Shown here: one piece after another, positions 28,348 through 37,187 of the stretch
Layout of the letters: each line of letters opens with the position of its first letter
How positions within the stretch are numbered: position 1 is the stretch's first letter
DNA from: Nitrospirota bacterium
Lineage (GTDB): Bacteria > Nitrospirota > Thermodesulfovibrionia > Thermodesulfovibrionales > JdFR-85
Length of the DNA: 39,133 nucleotides
Reading direction: 5' to 3'
NCBI GenBank assembly: GCA_013152485.1
Contig: JAADGG010000093.1
Coordinates: forward strand, 1-39,133
Program-made: the position numbers and the translations under genes
The notes under the pieces: generated by a model
The model's database searches: none
Seen by the model: the letters and a program-made list of their open reading frames with translations, nothing else
What the model was told of the DNA's origin: nothing

Positions 28348-29400
28348 ATGTTCGAAGATATAATGCATCGGACTTTTTTCGGTAACGCCGTTTCAGAGTA
28401 CCTCGTCTCTCTCTCCATCCTCGCCGCCGGTGTGCTTGCCGTCGTTCTGTTGAAGCGTATCATCATAAGGCGGCTCAAGATCTGGGCTGACAGGACCTCC
28501 ACGTCCCTGGACGACTTCTTCATACACACGCTCGACAGCAAACTGGTCCCGGTATTCTATTGCGGAGTGGCTTACCTCTCCGTTCACTCCCTGTCCCTCG
28601 ATCCTGCCGTGGCCAAGGCCTTTGATATCGTGATCGCGGTTCTTCTCACCTTCTTCAGTGTCAGGTTCCTGTCGGCGCTCATTGAGTACATGATCGAGAA
28701 CGTCTGGTTGAAAAAGGAGGAGGACGCGACGAGGAAGTACAGCGTAAAGGGCCTGATCCCGGTGATAAAGGTGATAGTCTGGGGCACGGCCGTCACCTTT
28801 CTTCTGGACAACCTCGGCTTCAAGATCTCCACGGTCATTGCCGGCCTGGGGATTGGCGGCGTGGCAGTGGCCCTGGCGGCACAGACCGTCCTGGGAGACC
28901 TCTTCAGCTACTTTGCGATACTCTTCGACCGGCCGTTCAAGATCGGTGACTTCATCATAGTCGACAACTATCTGGGGACCATAGAGCACGTCGGCATCAA
29001 GACCACGAGGATCCGGAGCCTCAGCGGCGAGCAGGTCGTGTTCTCCAACACGGACCTCACCAATTCCCGCGTGCGCAACTACAAGAGGATGGACAAGCGG
29101 CGCGTGGTCTTCAGCCTGGGCGTGACCTACCAGACCTCTCTCGAGCAGCTGAAAGAGATCCCCGGCGTCATTGAAGGGATCATAAGGAGCATCGAGCTTA
29201 CCGCCTTCGACCGTGCCCATTTCTTCTCCTACGGAGACTTCAGCCTCATCTTCGAGGTGGTCTACTATGTCCTGAGCAGCGACTACAACAAGTACATGGA
29301 CATCCAGCAGGAGATCAACTTCCGCATAAAAGAGGAATTCGAGAAGCGCGGGATCGAATTCGCCTATCCGACACAGACGCTGTTCATAACCAAGGAGTGA
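28348..29400 (+). CDS. Small-conductance mechanosensitive channel (MscS family)
   Basis: MscS-type channels release solutes upon hypo-osmotic shock. The start chosen is ATG 28348 with AGGAGG about 7 nt upstream (350 residues). Three N-terminal helices are visible (YLVSLSILAAGVLAVVLL; AFDIVIAVLLTFFSVRFL; and VIKVIVWGTAVTFLL), then the pore helix VIAGLGIGGVAVALAAQTVLGDLFSYFAILFDRPF (split here) with the glycine/alanine packing ridge, and the cytoplasmic beta domain beginning FKIGDFIIVD. The C-terminal domain is the usual alpha/beta part. The gene is monocistronic. Confidence 0.94.
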   Translation: MFEDIMHRTFFGNAVSEYLVSLSILAAGVLAVVLLKRIIIRRLKIWADRTSTSLDDFFIHTLDSKLVPVFYCGVAYLSVHSLSLDPAVAKAFDIVIAVLLTFFSVRFLSALIEYMIENVWLKKEEDATRKYSVKGLIPVIKVIVWGTAVTFLLDNLGFKISTVIAGLGIGGVAVALAAQTVLGDLFSYFAILFDRPFKIGDFIIVDNYLGTIEHVGIKTTRIRSLSGEQVVFSNTDLTNSRVRNYKRMDKRRVVFSLGVTYQTSLEQLKEIPGVIEGIIRSIELTAFDRAHFFSYGDFSLIFEVVYYVLSSDYNKYMDIQQEINFRIKEEFEKRGIEFAYPTQTLFITKE

Positions 29401-29437
29401 GCACGAACTGTGGCGGACAGCGCCCTGATGCCGTGGT

Positions 29438-30664
<1,227 letters not shown>

Positions 30665-30680
30665 TCTCCCCCGTCCGTGA

Positions 30681-30710
30681 GACAGCTCTGTCCGTGACAG
30701 CTCTGTCCGT
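30681..30710 (+). repeat. 15-bp perfect tandem duplication
   Basis: GACAGCTCTGTCCGT is repeated head to tail at 30681-30695 and 30696-30710, just behind the tgt stop and ahead of the response-regulator end. Each unit contains a short inverted segment (GACAG/CTGTC). Confidence 0.8.
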
Positions 30711-30715
30711 GACGG

Positions 30716-31345
30716 TCAGGGCTTTTTGATCCTGTATTTACCGATCTTGTTTCTCACGGTGTTTCTGTTCAGGCCGAGGATCTTCGATGCCTGGAGCTGG
30801 TTCCCTCCGGTCTTCTCCATGGCGAGTGTCAGCAGGGCCTTCTCGACCTCCGAGACGACGGTCTCGTACAGGGCGATACTGCCCACCTTCTGGATCTGTG
30901 CGAAGTAGCCCTTGAGCTTGCGCCTGAGGAACTCCTCGACCGTGCACTGATAGAGCCTTGCGCTCTCACGCCGGAGCCTTTTGTGCTCGAAGGCGCGCTC
31001 CAGCACTGCCATCAGTTCATCGCGGTCCAGGGGTTTCGTTATGTAGAAGAATGCGCCTTCCATCAACGCGTCTATCCCCGTCCTCCTGCTGCCGGGATCC
31101 GTCATGACGATGGAGAGGAGGTCGGTGTTGAGGTCGTTCAGGCTCCTCAGGCAGTCGATGCAGTCACCGTCCGACAATCGGCTGTCTATCAGGACGATCT
31201 GGGAATCCCTTGAGGCCTTGACCCCGGTGGCTATGTTCTTTTTCACCTTCAGACCGACGCCGGACTGCCCGAGCGTCTTTCTGACGGCCTCGGCAGTGGA
31301 CGAATCAGAGCTTATCAGCAGGACCTCTTCTTCGGATATTGACAA
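30716..31345 (-). CDS. Response regulator with Fis-type helix-turn-helix (no AAA+ domain)
   Basis: This is a 209-residue protein. The N-terminal receiver has the phosphoacceptor segment IVLIDSRLSDGDC and the conserved lysine in FYITKPLDRDEL, but only one acidic residue at the pocket start (LLISSDSS), so phosphorylation may be weak or absent. After a helical linker, the C-terminus is a Fis-type helix-turn-helix (KTGGNQLQASKILGLNRNTVRNKI). It therefore looks like an NtrC-type regulator that has lost its AAA+ core. The start is TTG 31345 with GAGG 5 nt upstream. The gene is divergent from the FmdB-type gene and its start codon touches that gene's promoter. Confidence 0.85.
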   Translation of the reverse strand: MSISEEEVLLISSDSSTAEAVRKTLGQSGVGLKVKKNIATGVKASRDSQIVLIDSRLSDGDCIDCLRSLNDLNTDLLSIVMTDPGSRRTGIDALMEGAFFYITKPLDRDELMAVLERAFEHKRLRRESARLYQCTVEEFLRRKLKGYFAQIQKVGSIALYETVVSEVEKALLTLAMEKTGGNQLQASKILGLNRNTVRNKIGKYRIKKP

Positions 31346-31368
31346 AGGGACCTCTATTCTTATAGGAT
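31339..31368 (+). promoter_or_regulatory. Promoter for the FmdB-type gene
   Basis: TTGACA (31339-31344) and TAGGAT (31363-31368) are 18 bp apart. The -35 overlaps the first codons of the divergent regulator gene (TTG at 31345), so the regulator could affect this promoter or be read through. Confidence 0.55.
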
Positions 31369-31407
31369 AAAAAATATCTAAACTTATTAACTAAGGAGGT
31401 GTCTCAA

Positions 31408-31605
31408 ATGCCGGTATACGAATATACATGTAACAAATGCAAAGAGACTTTTGCACTCATACAGAGGATCGGAACCACAGAAAAGGATACCATATGCCCC
31501 CATTGCGGTTCAAGTAAAATAAAGAGGCTCATCTCTCCGTTTTCCTGTTCGGTCTCGGGAGACGGGTTCGGCGGGCTGCCGTCCGGCTTTCCGGGCGGGA
31601 CCTGA
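31408..31605 (+). CDS. FmdB-family small zinc-ribbon protein
   Basis: This is a 65-residue protein. The start ATG 31408 has a strong AAGGAGGT Shine-Dalgarno at 31393-31400 (a longer frame starting at 31399 would destroy it). The pattern PVYEYTCNKCKETFALIQRI plus CPHCGSSKIKRLISPFS is the FmdB/CxxC zinc-ribbon family, first noted near formamidase genes and otherwise widespread as a 'putative regulatory protein'. The glycine-rich tail GLPSGFPGG is common in the family. It is separated from the regulator by 62 bp. Confidence 0.9.
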   Translation: MPVYEYTCNKCKETFALIQRIGTTEKDTICPHCGSSKIKRLISPFSCSVSGDGFGGLPSGFPGGT

Positions 31606-31697
31606 GGCCCGTCTTCCTGCTGAGCGGTCGCTCAGAGCCGGTTCGTATCGAGTCATGCAGTGAACGGGTGCGCTTCGATGCCGGAGGTGTACGCCGG

Positions 31698-33023
31698 TTA
31701 CGGAGGGCTGATCGCATCCTGTGCGGGATTCCGTCCGGACTCTTTGGGGTGTGTCCTTTCCGGTGGGTTCGAGTCCGCCTCTGGCAGCACTATCCTGACG
31801 TTTGTTCCCCTGCCTTCCTCGCTCTCGACACTCATTTCCCATCCATGGGCCTTCACGAGATGCTTGACGATTGCAAGGCCGAGCCCTGTACCGCCGAGTT
31901 CTCTTGAACGCGATGGATCCACCCTGAAAAACCGTTCGCCGAGTCTCGGCAGAAACCTCTTCGGTATCCCGGGGCCGGTGTCTTCAACAGAGATGATGCA
32001 CTGTCCTGCCTCTTCAGACGCCTTTACGGTCACGCGGCCGGAGTCCGTGAACTTTACGGCATTGTCTATCAGGTTCGAGAGTATCTGCGTCAACCTGAGC
32101 GGGTCGGCCACTACCCGGCGGCATTCACTGCGGACATCCTTCTCGAGAGAGATCCCCTTGCTGCTGCAGATGGATTCGAAGCCTTTGAGCACGTCGTCGA
32201 TCAGGGGGGCGAGCTGAAGGGGCCTTTTCTCGATGGGCATTGCGCCGAGCTCTATCTGTGACAGCCTTATTAGATCCCTTATCAGGCGGTCCATCCTCTC
32301 GGTATGTGACTTTATAGTGTTGAGGAACCTGAGTGCGTCGTCCCTGTCCTCGACGGCACCGTCGAGGAGTGTCTCTGTATAGCCCCGTATTGCGGTTATC
32401 GGGGTCTTGAGTTCGTGTGAGACGTTTGCAACGAAGTCCCTCCTCATCTCGTCGGTCCTTTTCCCCTCCGTGATGTCCCTGAAGAGGACCATGGTGCCGC
32501 TGTGCCTCCTGCCCGGGGAGTCCGTCCCGTCGTCGGGCGTGCCGCTGTCAAGGAATGGGATGGTCTTGAAGCTCACATGCCTGTCGATCTTCTCGACATA
32601 TGCCTCTTTCTTCAGCGTACTCCCTGCATTGACCGTTCCAAGCGATTCGGTCAGCTCTGGCACTCTTATAACCTCGCTCAACCCCCTGCCCATCAGCTGG
32701 TCCGACTTTACGTTGAACAGGGACTCGAAGGCGGGGTTGACGAACATGACGGTTCCGTTGTTGTCGAGAAGGACGATGCCGTCGGGAAGGTTCTTCAGGG
32801 TGGCTTCCAGCCTCCTGCTCTGTTCATTTGCCTCATATATCTTCTTTTCAAAGCTCTCGGCTATCCTGTTCAGGCCGAGGATGATCCCGGCAAACTTCTC
32901 CCCCTTTTTGGGGAAGAGGCGCTTCCTGAGGTTTCCTGCCGAGAGTTCCTGAATGAAGTCGTTTATCTCCCGTATCTTTCTCGTCAGGTATATGTCTCTT
33001 ATCAGGAGGCAGGCGGCGAGCAA
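31698..33023 (-). CDS. PhoR-like sensor histidine kinase
   Basis: The HAMP-like segment and PAS domain (LPDGIVLLDNNGTVMFVNPAFESLF) precede HisKA (FVANVSHELKTPITAIRGYTE, with the phosphorylated His) and HATPase (N box LSNLIDNAVKFT, DTGPGIP, and GGTGLGLAIVKH). The 441 residues counted from TTG 33023 lack an N-terminal membrane helix, but the frame is open to 33077 and the sequence upstream (LHEIVLPLALLL) would complete one. No ATG, GTG or TTG lies there; an AUA at 33065 is 5 nt after GAGGTG and a CTG is at 33053, so the true start is uncertain. It follows the PhoB-like gene on the same strand, whose stop is at 33068. The pair resembles PhoR-PhoB, but no phosphate genes are adjacent. Confidence 0.9.
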   Translation of the reverse strand: MLAACLLIRDIYLTRKIREINDFIQELSAGNLRKRLFPKKGEKFAGIILGLNRIAESFEKKIYEANEQSRRLEATLKNLPDGIVLLDNNGTVMFVNPAFESLFNVKSDQLMGRGLSEVIRVPELTESLGTVNAGSTLKKEAYVEKIDRHVSFKTIPFLDSGTPDDGTDSPGRRHSGTMVLFRDITEGKRTDEMRRDFVANVSHELKTPITAIRGYTETLLDGAVEDRDDALRFLNTIKSHTERMDRLIRDLIRLSQIELGAMPIEKRPLQLAPLIDDVLKGFESICSSKGISLEKDVRSECRRVVADPLRLTQILSNLIDNAVKFTDSGRVTVKASEEAGQCIISVEDTGPGIPKRFLPRLGERFFRVDPSRSRELGGTGLGLAIVKHLVKAHGWEMSVESEEGRGTNVRIVLPEADSNPPERTHPKESGRNPAQDAISPP

Positions 33024-33067
33024 CAGGGCAAGGGGCAGGACGATTTCATGCAGCGTGTTATATATGG

Positions 33068-33778
33068 CTACACCTCTTCAGTGAAATAGTAACCGACCCC
33101 CCTCTTCGTGAGTATGTAGGCGGGGGCTGACGGATTGTCCTCGACCCGCTCCCTCAGTCTCCTGATATGGACATCTACGGTCCGGGGCTCTACGTATGCA
33201 TCGTCGCCCCATACCGCGTCGAGCAGGGCGTCGCGGCTGAAGACCCTTCCGGGTCTCTCCGCGAGGTAGAGGAGCAGCTTGAATTCCCTGATGCTGAGGG
33301 AGATCTGCCGGCCGTCTTTCTTCACGGTGTATCTCTCCCTGTCGATCTCCAGGCTGCCGATCCTGAGCAGGCCCTTCTTTGCGTCTCCGGCCCCTTCCCT
33401 TGAGCCGGAACGCCTGAGCACGGCGTTCACCCGGGCCACCATCTCCCTCGGACTGAATGGCTTCGTGATGTAATCGTCGGCCCCGAGCTCGAGTCCCAGG
33501 ACCCTGTCTATCTCCTCTCCCTTCGCGGTCAGCATTATGATGGGTATGGCCGAGAGAGCGGGGTCCTTCTTAAGTGTCCTGCAGAGCTCGAGACCGTCCA
33601 TCTCCGGAAGCATCAGGTCGAGAATGACCATGTCGTACCTTCCCTCCCTGATCTTCTTCAATGCCTCGGTCCCGCTGAGTGCGCTTTCGGTCACATAGCC
33701 TTCTTTCCTCAGGTTGTATGCAACCAGGTCGATTATGTCGGGTTCGTCGTCGACTACGATTACGCGTTTCTCTGCCAT
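33068..33778 (-). CDS. PhoB-like OmpR-family response regulator
   Basis: This is a 236-residue regulator. The receiver has VVDDEPDI (acidic pocket), MVILDLMLPEMDG (phosphorylated Asp) and DYITKPF (Lys). The DNA-binding OmpR-type winged helix ends VDVHIRRLRERVEDNP, with RGVGYYF at the end as in PhoB. It precedes the sensor kinase and is the presumed cognate partner. It could control phosphate, envelope stress or other genes, but no target is seen in the window. Confidence 0.95.
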   Translation of the reverse strand: MAEKRVIVVDDEPDIIDLVAYNLRKEGYVTESALSGTEALKKIREGRYDMVILDLMLPEMDGLELCRTLKKDPALSAIPIIMLTAKGEEIDRVLGLELGADDYITKPFSPREMVARVNAVLRRSGSREGAGDAKKGLLRIGSLEIDRERYTVKKDGRQISLSIREFKLLLYLAERPGRVFSRDALLDAVWGDDAYVEPRTVDVHIRRLRERVEDNPSAPAYILTKRGVGYYFTEEV

Positions 33779-33881
33779 AGGGGGTTCCTTCTTTCAGTCA
33801 CTTTCCAATTTGAACATATTTTAGCATAAAAGCACAATACCGTCCGGTAAGCAGTGCAAGTCACGGCAGAGAGGGGATATT

Positions 33882-34005
33882 GTTACGTCGGCAAGCAAAT
33901 ACTGCAGCCCTTTCATGACGCAGGATCAAGTACGGCATGACAGACTAATGCCAGGATACAGGATAAAGATGCTCAATCATGGACAGGGAGCGGTATGACA
34001 GACTC
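33882..34005 (-). repeat. Dispersed intergenic repeat, copy C
   Basis: This is the copy in reverse orientation, in the gap between the divergent PhoB-like and LysM genes. It pairs with copy B from GAGCCTGTC/GAGTCTGTC through TTTATCC, GTCATGC and the CTGCAGTATTT region to TTGCCGA. One base is missing relative to B near GGATAAAG, so no common reading frame is kept. The rest of the 33779-34239 gap contains TATAATAAGG at about 34102 and nothing else identified. Confidence 0.7.
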
Positions 34006-34175
34006 TGAACGGTGTTTCTACCGGTCGATAACGATAAAAATCATATAAACAGCCCGCGTTGTGCAGGCACGGCAAGTGGCTTTTTATCAGGACAGGCAGG
34101 TATAATAAGGACTGAACCGGCCGTCTTCATGCGGCTGACAACGGCGGCTCTCAGGCGGTCACCATACAAAAACTA

Positions 34176-34204
34176 TTGACTCTTTTGGTAAAGTTGGTTA
34201 TTGT
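34176..34204 (+). promoter_or_regulatory. Candidate promoter for the LysM gene
   Basis: TTGACT (34176-34181) and TATTGT (34199-34204) are 17 bp apart. The start would be near 34211, leaving a short leader with AAAGGAGAT before the ATG at 34240. Confidence 0.5.
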
Positions 34205-34239
34205 TATAGAAGAAATAATTTTGTGAAAGGAGATCTGTT

Positions 34240-35217
34240 ATGAGAGCAACGTTTATTTTCTTGATCATATCTCTTTCGCTGCTCATGCCCTCGCACGTGA
34301 AGGCCGACGAGACCGAGTACGTGGAATACACGGTCAAAAAGGGGGATACCCTCTGGGACATTACCGGCGGCAAGCTCTCCGACCCGTTCCAGTGGCCCAG
34401 TGTATGGAAGGAGAATCCAAAGATAAAGAACCCGGACCTCATCTATCCCGGACAGCGCCTCAGGCTTCCGAAATACATGTTGCAGAAACAGATAGACGTG
34501 AGGCTGCCGGAGGAGAAGGCGGCTGAAAGGCCTGCCGTCGAGCCGGCAAAGAGGATGGAGAAGGGTGCCATAAGGATTCCTCCGCGGAAGCCCTTTGTCG
34601 TCGAGGCGGACATGATCGCTGCAAGCGGTTACATAGATGCGGATATCCCCCGGGTGGGCAGGGTTGTCACTACACCGGATGGACGGACGATCATCGGCAA
34701 TAACGACACAGCCTACATAGAGCTGTACAGCGGCACGCCCGAAAAAGGGAAGAAGTTCTACACCGTACGCTCCCTTGGAGAGATAAAGCACCCTTCGACC
34801 GGCATGACAATAGGCAACCTCATCGAGGTGACCGGCATCATCGAGGTGACCGGGCAGGAGGCCGGTTACACAAAGGCGAGGGTGCTCAAGTCATTCGTGG
34901 AGATACAGGCCGGAGACCCTATCGACAACTACTATCCCATAGAGTCCTTCCCCCTCGTCAAGAGGAGGACTCCTCCGGTGAGCGGAACGGTCGTCGCCTC
35001 GAGGGACCTGAGGCTCATAAGCGGAAACTTCGACATAGTCTACATAGACCGCGGCTCGGCCGACGGCGTGGTCCCGGGCAGCACGTTCAACCTCGTTTCG
35101 GGAGAGAAGCCGAACAGGCCCATAGGCAGCATTCAGGTGATCAGCACGAGGCCGAAGAGTGCAGCGGCGATAGTTACGAAGAGCAGCACTTCTATCACGA
35201 GGGGAGACTACTTCTAG
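34240..35217 (+). CDS. Exported LysM-domain protein
   Basis: This is a 325-residue protein with a signal peptide (FIFLIISLSLLMPSHVKA). One LysM domain follows (YTVKKGDTLWDITGGKLSDP...WPSVWKENPKIKNPDLIYPGQRL), presumed to bind peptidoglycan or chitin-like glycans. The remaining 240 residues (GRVVTTPDGRTIIGNNDTAYI, repeated IEVTG segments, SGTVVASRDLRLISGNFDIVYIDRG) are beta-rich and of unknown fold; similar LysM-plus-beta proteins are common in Nitrospirota and Deltaproteobacteria, from memory. The protein ends in TRGDYF, an aromatic residue but with no barrel pattern. It has a strong ribosome-binding site and converges on the next gene with a 4-bp overlap. Confidence 0.85.
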   Translation: MRATFIFLIISLSLLMPSHVKADETEYVEYTVKKGDTLWDITGGKLSDPFQWPSVWKENPKIKNPDLIYPGQRLRLPKYMLQKQIDVRLPEEKAAERPAVEPAKRMEKGAIRIPPRKPFVVEADMIAASGYIDADIPRVGRVVTTPDGRTIIGNNDTAYIELYSGTPEKGKKFYTVRSLGEIKHPSTGMTIGNLIEVTGIIEVTGQEAGYTKARVLKSFVEIQAGDPIDNYYPIESFPLVKRRTPPVSGTVVASRDLRLISGNFDIVYIDRGSADGVVPGSTFNLVSGEKPNRPIGSIQVISTRPKSAAAIVTKSSTSITRGDYF

Positions 35218-35843
35218 ACTTCGCTCCTGAAGAAGTTCTCTCTCTTTTCCCTGCCTATGGTTGAGCGCGGACCATGCCCGGGCAGGACCACCGTCTCCTC
35301 GGGCAGGGCGATGAGCCGCCTGAACGATTCCTTCAGCAGGTCCGGATCACCGCCCGGAAAGTCCGTTCTCCCCACGGAGCCCGCAAAGAGCGTGTCCCCG
35401 GTCACGACGACACCGTTGCCGTAGAGACATATACCGCCGGGGCTGTGTCCCGGGGTGTGCATTATCCTGAACATGAGGTTTCCGGTCTTTATCTCGTCTC
35501 CCTCTGATACAAAGACGTCCGGTGGCGGGAGCGGGTCCACGTCGTATCCCCAGAAGGCTGCCATGTCCCTGGCCGCCTCGTAGATCTCTGACTCCTTCTC
35601 GTGAATGACTATGCGGGCCTTCGTAGCCTCCTTGAGCTCGGGGATGGCGCCGACGTGATCGAAGTGTGTGTGGGTGCAGACGATGTGTGTCACCTCGAGG
35701 CCGTCCGGTTTCAGCAGATCGAGGATCCTCTCGGGTTCATCTCCCGGGTCAACGACGATCGCCTCCTTGCTCTCCGAGTCATGAAGGATGTAGCAGTTCA
35801 CCTCAAGCGGTCCGACGACCAAATCTCTTATCTCTAAACCCAT
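35214..35843 (-). CDS. Glyoxalase II-like metallo-beta-lactamase-fold hydrolase
   Basis: This is a 209-residue hydrolase. Motifs in order are THTHFDHVG (HxHxDH), HTPGHSPGG, TGDTLF and LPGHGPRSTI, all metal ligands of the glyoxalase II group. The N-terminal VNCYIL segment is also typical. It lacks a signal peptide, so it acts in the cytoplasm, probably on thioesters or as a persulfide dioxygenase-like or general hydrolase. The 3' ends of this and the LysM gene overlap by 4 bp. Confidence 0.92.
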   Translation of the reverse strand: MGLEIRDLVVGPLEVNCYILHDSESKEAIVVDPGDEPERILDLLKPDGLEVTHIVCTHTHFDHVGAIPELKEATKARIVIHEKESEIYEAARDMAAFWGYDVDPLPPPDVFVSEGDEIKTGNLMFRIMHTPGHSPGGICLYGNGVVVTGDTLFAGSVGRTDFPGGDPDLLKESFRRLIALPEETVVLPGHGPRSTIGREKRENFFRSEV

Positions 35844-35923
35844 GGGTTTCCTCTCCTGTCTTCTCTTGTAACTTGCTGCAGGCCGATACTTCTTTGCGCG
35901 GCCGCTCGTTGGATCAGCCGCTG

Positions 35924-35959
35924 AAAAAACAGAAAGGCAGGACCGAAATCCCGCCTTTC
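35924..35959 (-). terminator. Rho-independent terminator of atpB-atpE
   Basis: On the minus strand GAAAGGCGGG (35959-35950) pairs with CCTGCCTTTC (35941-35932) with one mismatch around an 8-nt loop, followed by G then TTTTTT (35929-35924). It lies about 40 bp after the atpE stop. Confidence 0.85.
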
Positions 35960-35997
35960 CATATGCTTTGATAACCTGTTGAAGAACTTCTGAACAA

Positions 35998-36345
35998 TCA
36001 GAAGAAGCTGTTCTGGCTCATGAGAATACCCAGAGATACCAGCAGGGCGTATATTGCCAGTGACTCGATCATGGCGAGACCTATGATGAGAATCATCATA
36101 ATCTTTCCTGATGCCCCTGGGTTTCTTGCAACACCCTCACATGCCTTGCTCAAGCCTATCCCCTGGCCTATGCCGGTTCCAAGGGCGGCGATACCTATGC
36201 CGAGGGCAGCGCCGAGTACGGCAAACGCCTTGGCGTTGGATCCGGCTTCTGCCACAGCGGCTGCAGCCTCTTCAGCAAAAGCGACTGGAGCAAGCAGAAA
36301 TACCATGACGAGGGCAAGTAGGATCACGGCTGTCTGTTTTTTCAT
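35998..36345 (-). CDS. atpE: F0F1 ATP synthase subunit c
   Basis: This is the c-ring subunit of the F0 motor. The start is ATG 36345 with AAAGGAGG upstream. A signal-like N-terminus ([22 protein letters not shown]) precedes the two helices; such targeting extensions occur in some bacterial c subunits. Helix 1 has [22 protein letters not shown] and helix 2 has [15 protein letters not shown], the Glu being the ion carrier. A Gln in helix 1 and a Ser after the Glu, with Tyr five on, are the residues that bind Na+ in Ilyobacter, though the usual ST after the Glu is SL. The ring could use H+ or Na+. It follows atpB by 32 bp. Confidence 0.95.
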   Translation of the reverse strand: MKKQTAVILLALVMVFLLAPVAFAEEAAAAVAEAGSNAKAFAVLGAALGIGIAALGTGIGQGIGLSKACEGVARNPGASGKIMMILIIGLAMIESLAIYALLVSLGILMSQNSFF

Positions 36346-36377
36346 TCGGTCCAACCTCCTTTCGTAAAGACTCGTAT

Positions 36378-37052
36378 TTAATGTGCCTCTTCTACGGCAC
36401 CGGCAAGATACATTATGCTCAGCAGAACGAACACGAACGCCTGAACAAGCCCGACGATCACCCCGAGGCCGAGAACCAGTACGGGTAATCCGACCGGGGT
36501 CAGTATGGCGAGAACCGCAAGCAGTATGTGCTTCGCCATCATGTTTCCGAACAGCCTGACGGACAGTGTTACAGGCCTTACCAGGTGTCCGATGAGCTCT
36601 ATGAAGAACATCATTATCATGAGCGGAAGCGCAAAGATGGAACGGACCGGTCCGAGAAAATGGTTGATGTACTTGGCACCGTGGACCTTAACTCCGTAAT
36701 AGTGTGTTGCGAGGAAAACCGGGATGGCACAGGAGGCCGTTGTGTTTATGTTGGATGTGGGGGAGTCGAAGCCCGGGATCAACCCCATGTAGTTGCACAG
36801 CAGTATGTATATGCCGAGCGTCCCGATCAGGGGAAAGAATGTCCCCGCCCAGTGTTTTCCGATGGTCTCCTCGCAGAGGTTGTAAAGCGCGTCGACCACT
36901 GTCTCTATGAAGTTCTGAAAACCAGACGGCACCAGCTTTATGGAGGACCTGACGAGGACCGCCATCAGTATGAGTATGGCCATGGCAAGCCATGAATAGG
37001 TTACATACGGGGGAACTCCCGGAATGTTTATCAGATATCCGCCACCTTCCAC
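36378..37052 (-). CDS. atpB: F0F1 ATP synthase subunit a
   Basis: This is the stator channel subunit that passes ions to the c ring. The start is GTG 37052 with AAGGAGG 5 nt upstream. The essential arginine is in [17 protein letters not shown], and other helices read [22 protein letters not shown]. At 224 residues it is the short bacterial form. No atpI/atpZ precedes it and F1 genes are not here, so the F0 a-c pair is transcribed separately from the rest of the synthase. Confidence 0.96.
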   Translation of the reverse strand: MEGGGYLINIPGVPPYVTYSWLAMAILILMAVLVRSSIKLVPSGFQNFIETVVDALYNLCEETIGKHWAGTFFPLIGTLGIYILLCNYMGLIPGFDSPTSNINTTASCAIPVFLATHYYGVKVHGAKYINHFLGPVRSIFALPLMIMMFFIELIGHLVRPVTLSVRLFGNMMAKHILLAVLAILTPVGLPVLVLGLGVIVGLVQAFVFVLLSIMYLAGAVEEAH

Positions 37053-37187
37053 CTTTGCCTCCTTGCGTCCGTTTGATGTGCTGCGTGCTGAAAAAGTGGT
37101 GTTATATTACCGATCCTGCGGGGAAATGTCAAGATCCCGGCGTTTTATTTTTTTAATAGTCCTATTGAGGCAGCCAATAGGCGGGGC

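Noticed and set aside
31620-31635. Palindrome CTGAGC-GGTC-GCTCAG between the FmdB-type gene and the kinase
   Set aside because: It is short with no T-run; it could be a terminator helper but cannot be supported.
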